Assembly (NCBI RefSeq): GCF_007678255.1
Contig: NZ_VEED01000006.1
Coordinates: 1-64,000, forward strand
Direction: 5' to 3'
Length of the DNA stretch: 64,000 nt
DNA from: Bacillus sp. X1(2014)
Lineage (GTDB): Bacteria; Bacillota; Bacilli; Bacillales_B; DSM-18226
Positions 50,583 through 58,874 of the stretch are shown here, in pieces. The notes below the pieces were generated by a model. That model worked only from the letters and a program-made list of their open reading frames with translations, was not told the DNA's origin and made no database searches. The position numbers and the translations under genes were made by a program. Within the stretch, counting starts at the first letter, position 1, and every line of letters starts with the position of its first letter.

Positions 50583-50695
50583 GTACATTTCCCATTGGGT
50601 TTAGTGCAATTTTATTATGGTTTTGTACGAATTTAGGAGCTTTTGTGCAATTTTTTATATGTTTTGTACGATTTTTAAGGGGTTTTGTACAATTA
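50583..50695. repeat. 21-bp-spaced degenerate array, TTTTGTACAATT family, second locus
   Basis: GTACA/GTGCA/GTACG cores at 50583, 50604, 50625, 50645, 50666 and 50687. The last unit runs into TTAGACAT-ATTTGGAAA, as the last unit at 32581 runs into TTAGACAATATATGGAAA. Confidence 0.85.
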
Positions 50696-50771
50696 GACAT
50701 TATTTGGAAACCTTCAGCTAGTAAAATAGCCTATGATGTTCTTTTCCCCCACTAAAAGGAGTTTTGTATCG

Positions 50772-53723
50772 ATGCTTAAAACAAGGTTTATGAAATTGCT
50801 GACAACTAAAATTGGGGAAGGCCGTTTTCTTCTTACTGCTGAGGATGAGCAAGGTCGTGTGATGAGTCCATTTAGGTGGAAGAATCTCGTTTTCAGCAGT
50901 CATGAGGAAAGCTTCTTTGGAACGCTCCTTGAAACCGAGATAGTGAACAGTGTCGAAGGTGTGGTTGTGAGCAGTTGGCATTTGGTCTCGCTTTTTGCCA
51001 AGGAGTCGTTTAATCGCTATATCGAATGGGACTGGAATGAACAATCTGAGATTTGTCTTGCGGCCGGCGCTGCGCTTTATGAAGGAATCCTCGAAAAAGA
51101 TTGGCTGCCTGACTTTTCGGTCTGGGAGCATGGCGATTTCCGCTGGAAACTTCCTGAGCGCGTTAAGGATGAGTTCGACCCATCGTTTTGGGAGCAAATG
51201 ATCGAAGAACCCAGTATCGATGATGATAATTCGATAGACCACAACCTCGGGACAACGAAAAACTACATTTCCGACTTGTACAATGATGCCCTGGATGGCT
51301 ACTTGACGCGGAATGCCGCGATGAAGGAGCTATTTGGACCGAAGCTAGATTTACTGCGGAAGCAAAATATTTCCGGCAGCGAACTTGCTCGCTATTTTGA
51401 TGAAGAAAGCTGGCTGGAATGGGTCGGAATTAAGGAAAGCGACACGCCGTTTACGATTGGGCTCCGCCTAGATGAGCCGCTGGATGGTGAAGGTGCGTGG
51501 AGCCTGGATTTATTTATACGAGGAAAGAAAAATGTCGATGATGTTTATGATGTTGAGGGCTCCGCGAAGATCCCCGCGAAGTGGAAGCCGTTTTTGGAAA
51601 AAGTCGACCGTGAGCGGGAACGCTGGGCCCGTTTGATTCCGTGGTTAGGCGAAGACGGCTTTTTCAAAACGCATCTAAGTGAGGAAGAAGCGTGGATGTT
51701 CTTGACGGAGGCGAGTGAGACGTTGGTAGCCTTGGATGTTGAAATTCTCCTCCCTTCTTGGTGGCAGGCGATGAAAAATGCTAACTTGAAGGTGAAAGCA
51801 TCGCTGAAAGGTACTTCTAGTCATCGGCCGTCTTTTGTCGGGCTCCAGGCTATGCTTGATTTTAACTGGCGCTTTTCAATGAATGGTGTCGACCTGTCCG
51901 AAGATGAGTTTGGGAAACTTGTCGAGGAAAAAAGACGGCTTGTTTTTATTCGCGGTCGCTGGGTGAAGCTGGACCCGCAGTTTATTCGACATATTCAGGA
52001 TATGATGAAACGTGCCGAAAAAGAAGGCTTGCATGTCCGTGATTTGCTTGAGCAGGAATTGATGGAGTCGGAAGCAACTGAAGATGAGCTGGAGAATCCA
52101 AAGGCATTTGCCAAAATTCAAATTGAGTTGAATCGCCAGTGGAAGCAGATGATCAAGCAGCTGTCGGAGGTACACGAAATACCACTCGAGGATGTGCCGT
52201 CTGGTTTACAGGGAGAGCTCCGACCGTACCAGCAGCTCGGCATGAGTTGGCTCTGGTTCCTGCGCCAGTATGGATTTGGCGCCACCCTTGCGGATGACAT
52301 GGGACTTGGGAAAACCGTCCAGTTACTTTCCTATTTATTGAAGGTGAAAGAAGTGGTTGGGGATGAGCTGGCGTTGGTGCCTGACACCCAAAATGAGGTG
52401 AAAAAGCGCCGCAAAAAAGATGAGGATGCCACTGCTGCGCCTGCTGTTAAGGTTCCGACAAAGGCTGCACTGATTATATGCCCGACTTCTGTGCTTGGGA
52501 ACTGGCAGAAGGAGATTGAGCGGTTTGCTCCGGAGATGAATGTGTATCTGCATTACGGGTCGAATCGTCTGAAGGAGGAAGCTTTTGTCAAGAAGGCAAA
52601 AGATGCCGATATTGTTTTAACTTCATATGGGCTTAGTCATATCGATTTGGTGGAGTTTGAATCGCTGATATGGAGTTCGATTGCCATCGATGAGGCACAG
52701 AATATTAAGAATGCCCAGACCAAGCAGTCGAAGGCTGTACGCAGGCTGCGCGGCCGCCACCACATTGCCCTTACAGGGACGCCGATGGAAAACCGCTTAT
52801 CTGAGCTGTGGTCGATCTTTGATTTTACCAATCATGGCTATCTTGGCAGCTTGGGGCAATTCCAGAAAAAGTTTGTGATTCCAATTGAAAAAGATGAGAA
52901 GAAGGAAAAAGTGCAGCAGCTGCAATCGTTGATTCGGCCGTTCTTGCTGCGCCGCACGAAAAAGGATGAAGAAGTTGCGTTGAATCTTCCTGACAAGCTG
53001 GAGCAAAAGGAATATTGTCCGCTTACGGCTGAACAGGCTTCGTTATACGAGCAGCTGATTCATGATACGTTCGCAGAAATTGAGAAACTATCTGGCTTTG
53101 AGCGCAAAGGGTTAATTTTACAAATGCTAAGCCGGTTGAAGCAGTTGTGTAACCACCCTGCTCTCTATCTGAAGGAAAAGTCGGCTGGGCGCGAACTGCT
53201 TGAGCGTTCGAATAAGTTGGAGAAACTTGTTGAATTAATTGATGCGGTTTTGGAACAGGGCGAAAGTTGTCTGATCTTCACCCAATATATCGAAATGGGT
53301 GAAATGATTCGAAGCACGTTGAAGAAGAAATTCGGCATCGAGGTGCCATTCTTAAACGGAAGTGTGCCGAAAGTGAAGCGCGACGAGATGATTGAGCAGT
53401 TCCAGAACAATGAGTTCCCGGTGTTCTTGCTGTCACTGAAGGCCGGCGGAACCGGGCTGAATTTGACAGCAGCCAATCACGTCATCCACTATGATCGCTG
53501 GTGGAATCCGGCAGTTGAAAATCAAGCTACTGACCGCGCCTATCGTATCGGGCAATCTCGTTTTGTCCACGTGCATAAGATGATTTGCACCGGAACACTT
53601 GAGGAAAAAATCGACGCAATGCTCGAGAAAAAGCAATTCCTAAATGACCAAATCATCCAAAGTGAGAACTGGATCACCGAATTATCGACCGATGAACTTA
53701 AGGACTTGGTGTATCTGGGGTGA
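50772..53723 (+). CDS. SNF2-family helicase/ATPase, YwqA-like
   Basis: 983 residues from ATG behind AAAAGGAG. The N-terminal half (1 to about 470) is the SNF2-associated domain of bacterial members. Then come the helicase motifs: LADDMGLGKT (Walker A, about 508), ICPTSVLGNW, IDEAQNIKN (Walker B, about 640), ALTGTPMENR, SLKAGGTGLNL and QATDRAYRIGQ (about 923). SNF2 proteins translocate on double-stranded DNA with ATP. B. subtilis YwqA has the same layout and works beside YwqB. A Lys/Glu-rich insert at about 533-560 contains a copy of the GGTGCCTGACACC word. Confidence 0.92.
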   Translation: MLKTRFMKLLTTKIGEGRFLLTAEDEQGRVMSPFRWKNLVFSSHEESFFGTLLETEIVNSVEGVVVSSWHLVSLFAKESFNRYIEWDWNEQSEICLAAGAALYEGILEKDWLPDFSVWEHGDFRWKLPERVKDEFDPSFWEQMIEEPSIDDDNSIDHNLGTTKNYISDLYNDALDGYLTRNAAMKELFGPKLDLLRKQNISGSELARYFDEESWLEWVGIKESDTPFTIGLRLDEPLDGEGAWSLDLFIRGKKNVDDVYDVEGSAKIPAKWKPFLEKVDRERERWARLIPWLGEDGFFKTHLSEEEAWMFLTEASETLVALDVEILLPSWWQAMKNANLKVKASLKGTSSHRPSFVGLQAMLDFNWRFSMNGVDLSEDEFGKLVEEKRRLVFIRGRWVKLDPQFIRHIQDMMKRAEKEGLHVRDLLEQELMESEATEDELENPKAFAKIQIELNRQWKQMIKQLSEVHEIPLEDVPSGLQGELRPYQQLGMSWLWFLRQYGFGATLADDMGLGKTVQLLSYLLKVKEVVGDELALVPDTQNEVKKRRKKDEDATAAPAVKVPTKAALIICPTSVLGNWQKEIERFAPEMNVYLHYGSNRLKEEAFVKKAKDADIVLTSYGLSHIDLVEFESLIWSSIAIDEAQNIKNAQTKQSKAVRRLRGRHHIALTGTPMENRLSELWSIFDFTNHGYLGSLGQFQKKFVIPIEKDEKKEKVQQLQSLIRPFLLRRTKKDEEVALNLPDKLEQKEYCPLTAEQASLYEQLIHDTFAEIEKLSGFERKGLILQMLSRLKQLCNHPALYLKEKSAGRELLERSNKLEKLVELIDAVLEQGESCLIFTQYIEMGEMIRSTLKKKFGIEVPFLNGSVPKVKRDEMIEQFQNNEFPVFLLSLKAGGTGLNLTAANHVIHYDRWWNPAVENQATDRAYRIGQSRFVHVHKMICTGTLEEKIDAMLEKKQFLNDQIIQSENWITELSTDELKDLVYLG
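52376..52388. repeat. GGTGCCTGACACC word inside the SNF2 gene
   Basis: The complete 13-bp word, read in frame as ...L-V-P-D-T..., lies in a charged loop between helicase motifs I and Ia. Confidence 0.85.
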
Positions 53724-53746
53724 TGTTAGTGATGATGATGGTGGTA

Positions 53747-53867
53747 GTGTCAGGCACCGCCCGTGGACAGTCCCCCCTATTTTCCATTTGAGAAGGACAC
53801 TTTGGTGGTGTCAGGCACCATTTGTTAGTTGAGGATAGTGACAATAATGTTTTGGGTGTCAGGCACC
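53747..53867. repeat. three GTGTCAGGCACC words in tandem
   Basis: Copies at 53747-53758, 53807-53819 and 53855-53867, 48-60 bp apart, all in the same orientation, directly behind the SNF2 gene. Confidence 0.85.
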
Positions 53868-53881
53868 ACTATGTTATAAAG

Positions 53882-53915
53882 AGGATAAAGCCGCAATGGT
53901 TTTATCCTTTTTTTG
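53882..53915 (+). terminator. terminator downstream of the SNF2 gene and repeats
   Basis: AGGATAAA - GCCGCAATGG - TTTTATCCT followed by T residues. Confidence 0.75.
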
Positions 53916-54080
53916 TTGGTATTTATGCTTGAAACGATGGGAAGATATTTGCCTTAACTCTCTCATTTTTCTGTATAATTTTGCTATTCCGCGTATTTTG
54001 TAACCGCTTTTATGTGAATGGATTCACAAGTATAATAGAGACATAAGAATCCATTAACCTACTATAGGGAGGAAATTATC

Positions 54081-54224
54081 ATGCTTACGAACTTTTTATT
54101 TGAACTCAAAAACTGGTGGTTTGGCGAGTCATTTGATGAAGTTGAGGAATTTGAACGACTTGAGTCGAAGCATACCAGGGTTCACTATGATGAAAATATT
54201 TACGAAATCATCCGTGTTCATTAA
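54081..54224 (+). CDS. hypothetical 47-residue protein
   Basis: Aromatic and acidic (MLTNFLFELKNWWFGESFDE ... NIYEIIRVH). GGGAGGAAATTATC lies before ATG and a terminator follows, so it is probably expressed. No family recognised. Confidence 0.65.
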   Translation: MLTNFLFELKNWWFGESFDEVEEFERLESKHTRVHYDENIYEIIRVH

Positions 54225-54242
54225 TACACTTTAAATGTTATG

Positions 54243-54275
54243 GAAGCCTCCTAGAAATGAGAGCTTCTTTTTTTG
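54243..54275 (+). terminator. rho-independent terminator
   Basis: GAAGCCTC - CTAGAAAT - GAGAGCTTC then a T run. Confidence 0.75.
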
Positions 54276-54376
54276 TTGAGATATTTAGTATAACAACCAC
54301 ACATGCAGATAGTTGATCCAGACCGATGAAAATTCATAAATGAACATATACTACTAGTAAATAAGGAGCTGAAAAA

Positions 54377-54649
54377 ATGGACGAAGACTTTTATTTTTCA
54401 AATAAGCAATTTATTAAAGGTTTGAAACTGCCGAAAAGTATTGATGGGTTGCTGATGAAAAGAGGCGACTTATCGGTCGCTAAGATCGATGGTGTTTGGA
54501 AAAAGTACACAGAGTCTGTACCCAGAGGAAGAAAACCTTTATCGAATCATGATGATCTAGTGTTGATCGGTAGTGGAAAAGATGTAGAGATTGCACGTGA
54601 GCAACTGTCACAAGCACAAATTGAAAACCTGATTAACGGAGCAATGTAA
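54377..54649 (+). CDS. hypothetical 90-residue protein
   Basis: Soluble protein (MDEDFYFSNKQFIKGLKLPK ... EIAREQLSQAQIENLINGAM). AAGGAGCTG lies 8 nt upstream of ATG. Mixed strand/helix composition. No family recognised. Monocistronic with a terminator. Confidence 0.65.
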   Translation: MDEDFYFSNKQFIKGLKLPKSIDGLLMKRGDLSVAKIDGVWKKYTESVPRGRKPLSNHDDLVLIGSGKDVEIAREQLSQAQIENLINGAM

Positions 54650-54667
54650 TAAGTAAGATAACGCCTT

Positions 54668-54706
54668 ATAAAAAAACCATCCTTTTTTCAAAGAGGATGG
54701 TTTTTT
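54668..54706. terminator. bidirectional terminator
   Basis: AAAAAACCATCCT - TTTTTCAAAG - AGGATGGTTTTTT between convergent genes; A run before and T run after make it work both ways. Confidence 0.88.
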
Positions 54707-54718
54707 AAACGGGGATAC

Positions 54719-55723
54719 TTACATTTCTTTGGCGATTTCATTTCGATTCGGAGCAAGTGGTGGTTGTTCTAACCATTTATTTTTCACCATAATATCAAAC
54801 CACTTCTTTGTTACCATTAGGTTTTTTAAAATTGTCCCTTCGTACGCTGCCACAAGATCGGTTCTCATCGCTGTTGCAAGCCCGGCACCATGATAGTTTT
54901 GTGCTGCTTGAAACAAGAAGCCAATATGATACAGCATTAATTTATCGGAAAAAGGCGAGTTCGTCGACGTTGTTACTTCTGTTTCCCAAGATTTCGGAAC
55001 TGGCAGATTATCAGTTTGCATAATTTTTGAAAAGGACTTGATTTGTTGATCCGCAGTTTTTTCTGAATCCGTTAGAAATTTTCTTACTTCTTTGGTTTGA
55101 GCAACTTGACTGAATGCGATTGATAGCGTTTTGGCCATTATACTTTTTTTTAGATTTAAAGAAATACTGATGATTTCAGTCGCAGCTAATTTCCTCCCTT
55201 TTCCAAAGAAACCATCGGTGAAATCTTGGCTGGAAACGTATTCTGGATTTTCAGCTGGATAGAATTGAGGGTCTCTTTGAAAACTTCCTTTCTCTAGCAG
55301 TAAATCAATGGTTTGATTATACATCCTTTTCGCATCGTTATCGCATGAACCGTAAAAATCCCTTAAGTCTTTTCTAACCGCGACAGCTAGTGCAGTGCTG
55401 TGCCCTAGCAAACCATGTAATGCCATGATATGTAGATAATTTAGGCAAAATATATCCGTGAACAATCTCGGTTTATCTTTAAATAGATCGGATTCATTAA
55501 ATCCAATTGGAACAGGAAATCCCTCGTCCTCGATAAAAGTGACGATTTGTCTCTTTTGTCGTTCGAATATATCAATAGCTTCCTCAAAAATAGCTTTTAT
55601 TTGCTCATCATCAATGATAGAGACCATATATCTATTTACTACATCAGTCATTGTTCCATTCACATACTCTCCCCATAGTGTCCCTATTTCGGAGGATGTG
55701 AGTGCTAAATTATTTTTATCCAA
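54719..55723 (-). CDS. DUF3231-family protein
   Basis: 334 residues with two copies of the DUF3231 helical domain: LTSSEIGTLWGEYVNGTM with HIMALHGLLGHSTALAVAVRKDLRDFY in the first half, and YHIGFLFQAAQNYHGAGLATAMRTDLVAAYEG in the second (near 285). These all-helical, ferritin-like-looking proteins are common in spore formers; function unknown. Has a start near a weak site (GAGGTGATTATTGG). Confidence 0.85.
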   Translation of the reverse strand: MDKNNLALTSSEIGTLWGEYVNGTMTDVVNRYMVSIIDDEQIKAIFEEAIDIFERQKRQIVTFIEDEGFPVPIGFNESDLFKDKPRLFTDIFCLNYLHIMALHGLLGHSTALAVAVRKDLRDFYGSCDNDAKRMYNQTIDLLLEKGSFQRDPQFYPAENPEYVSSQDFTDGFFGKGRKLAATEIISISLNLKKSIMAKTLSIAFSQVAQTKEVRKFLTDSEKTADQQIKSFSKIMQTDNLPVPKSWETEVTTSTNSPFSDKLMLYHIGFLFQAAQNYHGAGLATAMRTDLVAAYEGTILKNLMVTKKWFDIMVKNKWLEQPPLAPNRNEIAKEM

Positions 55724-55768
55724 TAATCACCTCGTGGATATTATTTACCAAATCAGGAAGTGCATGTA

Positions 55769-56833
55769 TTAATCTGAGAAAGATTCGCCTATTTTTGCCG
55801 AGAGTGTTTTGTAAAATTTTTGCGGGTCATCGAGACGGAGGTGCGCTTTAGTCACTTTTCTCTTGAATCCATACATGAGCTTCGCTTCCAACAGGTGATA
55901 AAACTCCACTTCAAACTGGGGTTTTTCTTTGAAAAAATCAGCAGGGATCGCGTCGAAAACTTTTGTTGCTTCCTCTTTTGCTAATGTTTCTGGGCCATCG
56001 TAGGGATGAATACTTTTAATCTCCTTTAGTGGTACAATTAACTGTTTTATGATGCCGACCTGCAGATAGATATATTGGTCCGTGATGATAATCGGGCAAT
56101 GCCGAATCGCCTGAATTTCTGCGAGAAAAAATAATAAGGTATACACATTTAATACGAGAGCGATGATGGCAACGAGCGGACTCCACGAATGAAGGAGAAA
56201 ATGAAACCCTACTGATTCCAAAACTAGTGCGTGAATGAGCATGACGTATAGCGTGATTGTGCCGGTTTTTTTATGGTAGGTGTACTGGCTTTCAACAGGT
56301 AGGGGTGTTTTTTTCCGCCAAGAGAATAAGCTGTAATAATACATGGTCACGTCAGAGAAAAAGATTTCTTGGACCCTAGATGGTTTGAGGTGCTGATCCC
56401 ATGCTTGTTTCATTCGATAAGTGAAAGTGGGAAATTCGCTTTCAGACTTGCGGTAACTTTTGACGATCGCAGGTATTTTTGCCAGCAACTGAATGACAAC
56501 GTAAAGTTCAATCAGGAAAAAAGCAGCCTCGCCGGCTAATAGGATATATTTTACAAAGGAGTAGGCCGACAGGAGGTGATGCGGAATCACTAGGACCGCA
56601 ACGCCGTATCCCAACAGCATCACTGGGAGTAGATATTTTAGGGAATAGCGTTTTCTGAGGATGAAGAAGTACACGAGTAACGGTATGGTGATGATGAAAT
56701 CAAATAAGGAACCTAAGGCCATTCCTGTTGGGAGTGGTCCTATACTTTCAAGGCGGTAAATCAGGAAGTTCGAACTTACCACTAAGGCGAGTATGAAGCT
56801 GAACGAGAACCATTTTTTTGTTGGTAGAGTCAT
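55769..56833 (-). CDS. membrane protein with C-terminal PH-like region
   Basis: 354 residues from ATG at 56833 behind AAGGGGG; an ATG at 56878 is too early. Four or five N-terminal membrane segments (about 12-30, 38-55, 63-78, 88-120), a long cytosolic middle, two more segments near 195-240, then a region ITDQYIYLQVGIIKQLIVPLKEIKSI typical of bacterial PH-like domains. Family not recognised. Its end resembles the layout of the protein at 62121-63806. Confidence 0.6.
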   Translation of the reverse strand: MTLPTKKWFSFSFILALVVSSNFLIYRLESIGPLPTGMALGSLFDFIITIPLLVYFFILRKRYSLKYLLPVMLLGYGVAVLVIPHHLLSAYSFVKYILLAGEAAFFLIELYVVIQLLAKIPAIVKSYRKSESEFPTFTYRMKQAWDQHLKPSRVQEIFFSDVTMYYYSLFSWRKKTPLPVESQYTYHKKTGTITLYVMLIHALVLESVGFHFLLHSWSPLVAIIALVLNVYTLLFFLAEIQAIRHCPIIITDQYIYLQVGIIKQLIVPLKEIKSIHPYDGPETLAKEEATKVFDAIPADFFKEKPQFEVEFYHLLEAKLMYGFKRKVTKAHLRLDDPQKFYKTLSAKIGESFSD

Positions 56834-56930
56834 ATTTTTAACCCCCTTTGCTAATTTTATTTTAACATAAATATCCATTTTTAGAGGTTGTTTTGCACTA
56901 TAAATATCATGAATCTATTGAGCACACAGC

Positions 56931-56955
56931 AAAAAGGGCCTTAAGCAGCCCCTTT
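56931..56955 (-). terminator. methyltransferase terminator-like hairpin
   Basis: AAAGGGGCTG-CTTAA-GGCCCTTTTT on the minus strand, with T run after; just behind the methyltransferase stop. Confidence 0.7.
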
Positions 56956-56959
56956 ATGA

Positions 56960-57724
56960 TCACTCTTTCACTCCTAACACACGAATCCGCTTATAATCCG
57001 CGACCCATGTACCATTCTGATATAAAACTTCTCTTAAATTTTGGGTGGCTTCTGTTATGATGCGCTCTTTGGTCTCGGGTGCGAGGCCTTCCAGCATACT
57101 TGTGGCGAACATCTTAATCCAGTTACGCAATCCATTTTCTCCGTTTAATGGTGTAGGCCGGTCGAAGTGTTGGGCGTGGGTGACTCGAAATCCTACTTGT
57201 TCCATTAAGGAGGTATATTCACCGATGCTAGGGTAATACCATGGAAATTGCTCCGTTTGATAGCTGGCTCCTAATTGATGAATAAGTTCGTCGGTGATTT
57301 TTTGGACGTTGCCTTTCCCGCCGAATTCTGCAATAAATCGACCCCCAGGTTTTAAGGCCTGGTAAATGGATTGCAGGGTCTGTTTCGGAGTTTTCACCCA
57401 ATGCAGTGTGGCATTAGAAAAAACGGCATCGAATTCGTCCCTATAATACATGGTAGCAGCGTCCTGCACCCGAAAGGTAAGTCCAGGATACTTTTGTTGT
57501 GCCTGCTGGACCATGTTTTCGGATTTATCTATCCCAATTATGGTTGCACCCAGTTGATTCATTTGGTTGACCAGATCCCCTGTTCCACAGCCAAGATCGA
57601 GAATTTTTTCACCTCGCTTTGGTTCAAGCCATTGGAGCAATGCCCCGCCAAAATGAGAAACAAATGCATGCTCTTGATCATATAAACTAGCATTCCAACT
57701 ATCTTTTGTCATTCTATTGGACAT
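56960..57724 (-). CDS. SAM-dependent methyltransferase, trans-aconitate methyltransferase-like
   Basis: 254 residues. Motifs: SWNASLYDQEHAFVSHFGGALL, ILDLGCGTGDLVNQM (motif I, about 43-57), GIDKSENMVQQA and FDAVFSNATLHWVKTPKQ (motif II), LKPGGRFIAEFGGKGN. This set fits the class I group around trans-aconitate and malonyl-ACP methyltransferases; the true substrate is open. The ATG at 57724 has GGGGTGGG upstream; a GTG three codons earlier overlaps it. Confidence 0.85.
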   Translation of the reverse strand: MSNRMTKDSWNASLYDQEHAFVSHFGGALLQWLEPKRGEKILDLGCGTGDLVNQMNQLGATIIGIDKSENMVQQAQQKYPGLTFRVQDAATMYYRDEFDAVFSNATLHWVKTPKQTLQSIYQALKPGGRFIAEFGGKGNVQKITDELIHQLGASYQTEQFPWYYPSIGEYTSLMEQVGFRVTHAQHFDRPTPLNGENGLRNWIKMFATSMLEGLAPETKERIITEATQNLREVLYQNGTWVADYKRIRVLGVKE

Positions 57725-57803
57725 CCTTCCCACCCCTTAATTTCAATTTTTTAATAATTATAACAAAATTTTGGGAAAAATAACCACAAATGTGTCCATG
57801 TAC

Positions 57804-57816
57804 GGTGCCTGACACC
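57804..57816. repeat. GGTGCCTGACACC word
   Basis: One copy upstream of the methyltransferase gene, directly before the 51-bp-spaced repeat. Confidence 0.8.
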
Positions 57817-57834
57817 AGGTTTCGCTGTGCTCGA

Positions 57835-57925
57835 TTTACCGGTGGAGACGAATTTCCCCTTTAACGGTAAATGCAACAGGGCTCCTTTACCGCAATAGAC
57901 GATTTTTTCCTTGAACGGTAAATCG
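57835..57925. repeat. 51-bp-spaced repeat with alternating dyad words
   Basis: TTTACCG at 57835 and 57886 (51 bp) and its complement CGGTAAA at 57865 and 57916 (51 bp). Each unit is thus a dyad (TTTACCG ... CGGTAAA), separated by T/C-rich filler. Confidence 0.75.
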
Positions 57926-57937
57926 AGGAATAAAAAA

Positions 57938-57965
57938 GACCAATCTTCGGATGAAGATTGGTCTT
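57938..57965 (-). terminator. aldo/keto reductase terminator
   Basis: AAGACCAATCTTC - GGAT - GAAGATTGGTCTT, a 13-bp perfect stem, with T residues on the minus strand. Confidence 0.85.
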
Positions 57966-57995
57966 ATGCTAAAATAGCATCCCTATCTAAATATA

Positions 57996-58826
57996 TTAAA
58001 AATCAAAATTGTCAGGGTCTGGGCCGACGCGGTGGTTTTTATTGAGCTCGTTGATTTGGTACATATCTTCTTGTGTTAGTTCAAAGTCGAATACTTGTGA
58101 GTTTTCGATAATTCGGTGTTCTTTTGTTGATTTTGGGATGGTGACGACTCCGTTTTGCAGATCCCAGCGCAAGATGATTTGGGCGACAGATTTATTGTAT
58201 TTTGCGGCAATTCCCGCTAATACTTCATTGTCTAATAATTGACCTTGCATTAATGGTGACCAGGCTTCCATCTGTATGCCATTTTCACGGCAGAATGTTT
58301 GAACTTCATTTTGGGTTAAGCGTGGATGATATTCAACTTGATTCACCATAGGCTTGACCTCTGCATCCTTCAATAGGTCTTCCAAATGGTGTACTTGGAA
58401 ATTGCTGACCCCAATCGCTCGCACGCGTCCTTCTTTGTAAAGGGTCTCTAATGCTCTCCATGCCTCCTTGTATTTGCCAGCTACTGGCCAGTGGATGAGG
58501 TAGAGATCTAAGTACTCTAAACCTAGCTTATCTAGACTTGTTTGATACGCTGCTAAGGTGGATTCGTAGCCAAGGTCGGCATTCCAAACCTTTGATGTGA
58601 CGAATAAGTCTTCTCTAGCGATGCCTGATTCCTTTATCCCTTGTCCTACTCCCTCTTCATTTCCATAGATGGCAGCCGTGTCAATGCTCCGGTAACCATG
58701 TTTAATTGCCGCTTTCACCGCGTTCACTAACTCCGGTCCTTCCTCAACCTTAAAGACACCAAGGCCAAACCATGGCATTTTTACCCCGTTATTTAATGTT
58801 GTTGTACTTTGTAAATTGTTTATCAT
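57996..58826 (-). CDS. yvgN: aldo/keto reductase, YvgN-like
   Basis: 276 residues, TIM-barrel AKR. The catalytic tetrad is visible: Asp in YRSIDTAAIYGNE with Tyr, Lys in FVTSKVW, His in LYLIHWP. NADPH motif IPKSTKEHRIIEN. Closest in length and motifs to Bacillus YvgN/YtbE, which reduce methylglyoxal and other aldehydes. Good AGGTTTTT start region (GGAGG ahead of ATG). Monocistronic; terminator follows. Confidence 0.9.
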   Translation of the reverse strand: MINNLQSTTTLNNGVKMPWFGLGVFKVEEGPELVNAVKAAIKHGYRSIDTAAIYGNEEGVGQGIKESGIAREDLFVTSKVWNADLGYESTLAAYQTSLDKLGLEYLDLYLIHWPVAGKYKEAWRALETLYKEGRVRAIGVSNFQVHHLEDLLKDAEVKPMVNQVEYHPRLTQNEVQTFCRENGIQMEAWSPLMQGQLLDNEVLAGIAAKYNKSVAQIILRWDLQNGVVTIPKSTKEHRIIENSQVFDFELTQEDMYQINELNKNHRVGPDPDNFDF

Positions 58827-58874
58827 TTTTAAAAACCTCCAATTTTATTAAGTTCATTCACTTGAATGTTCTCC

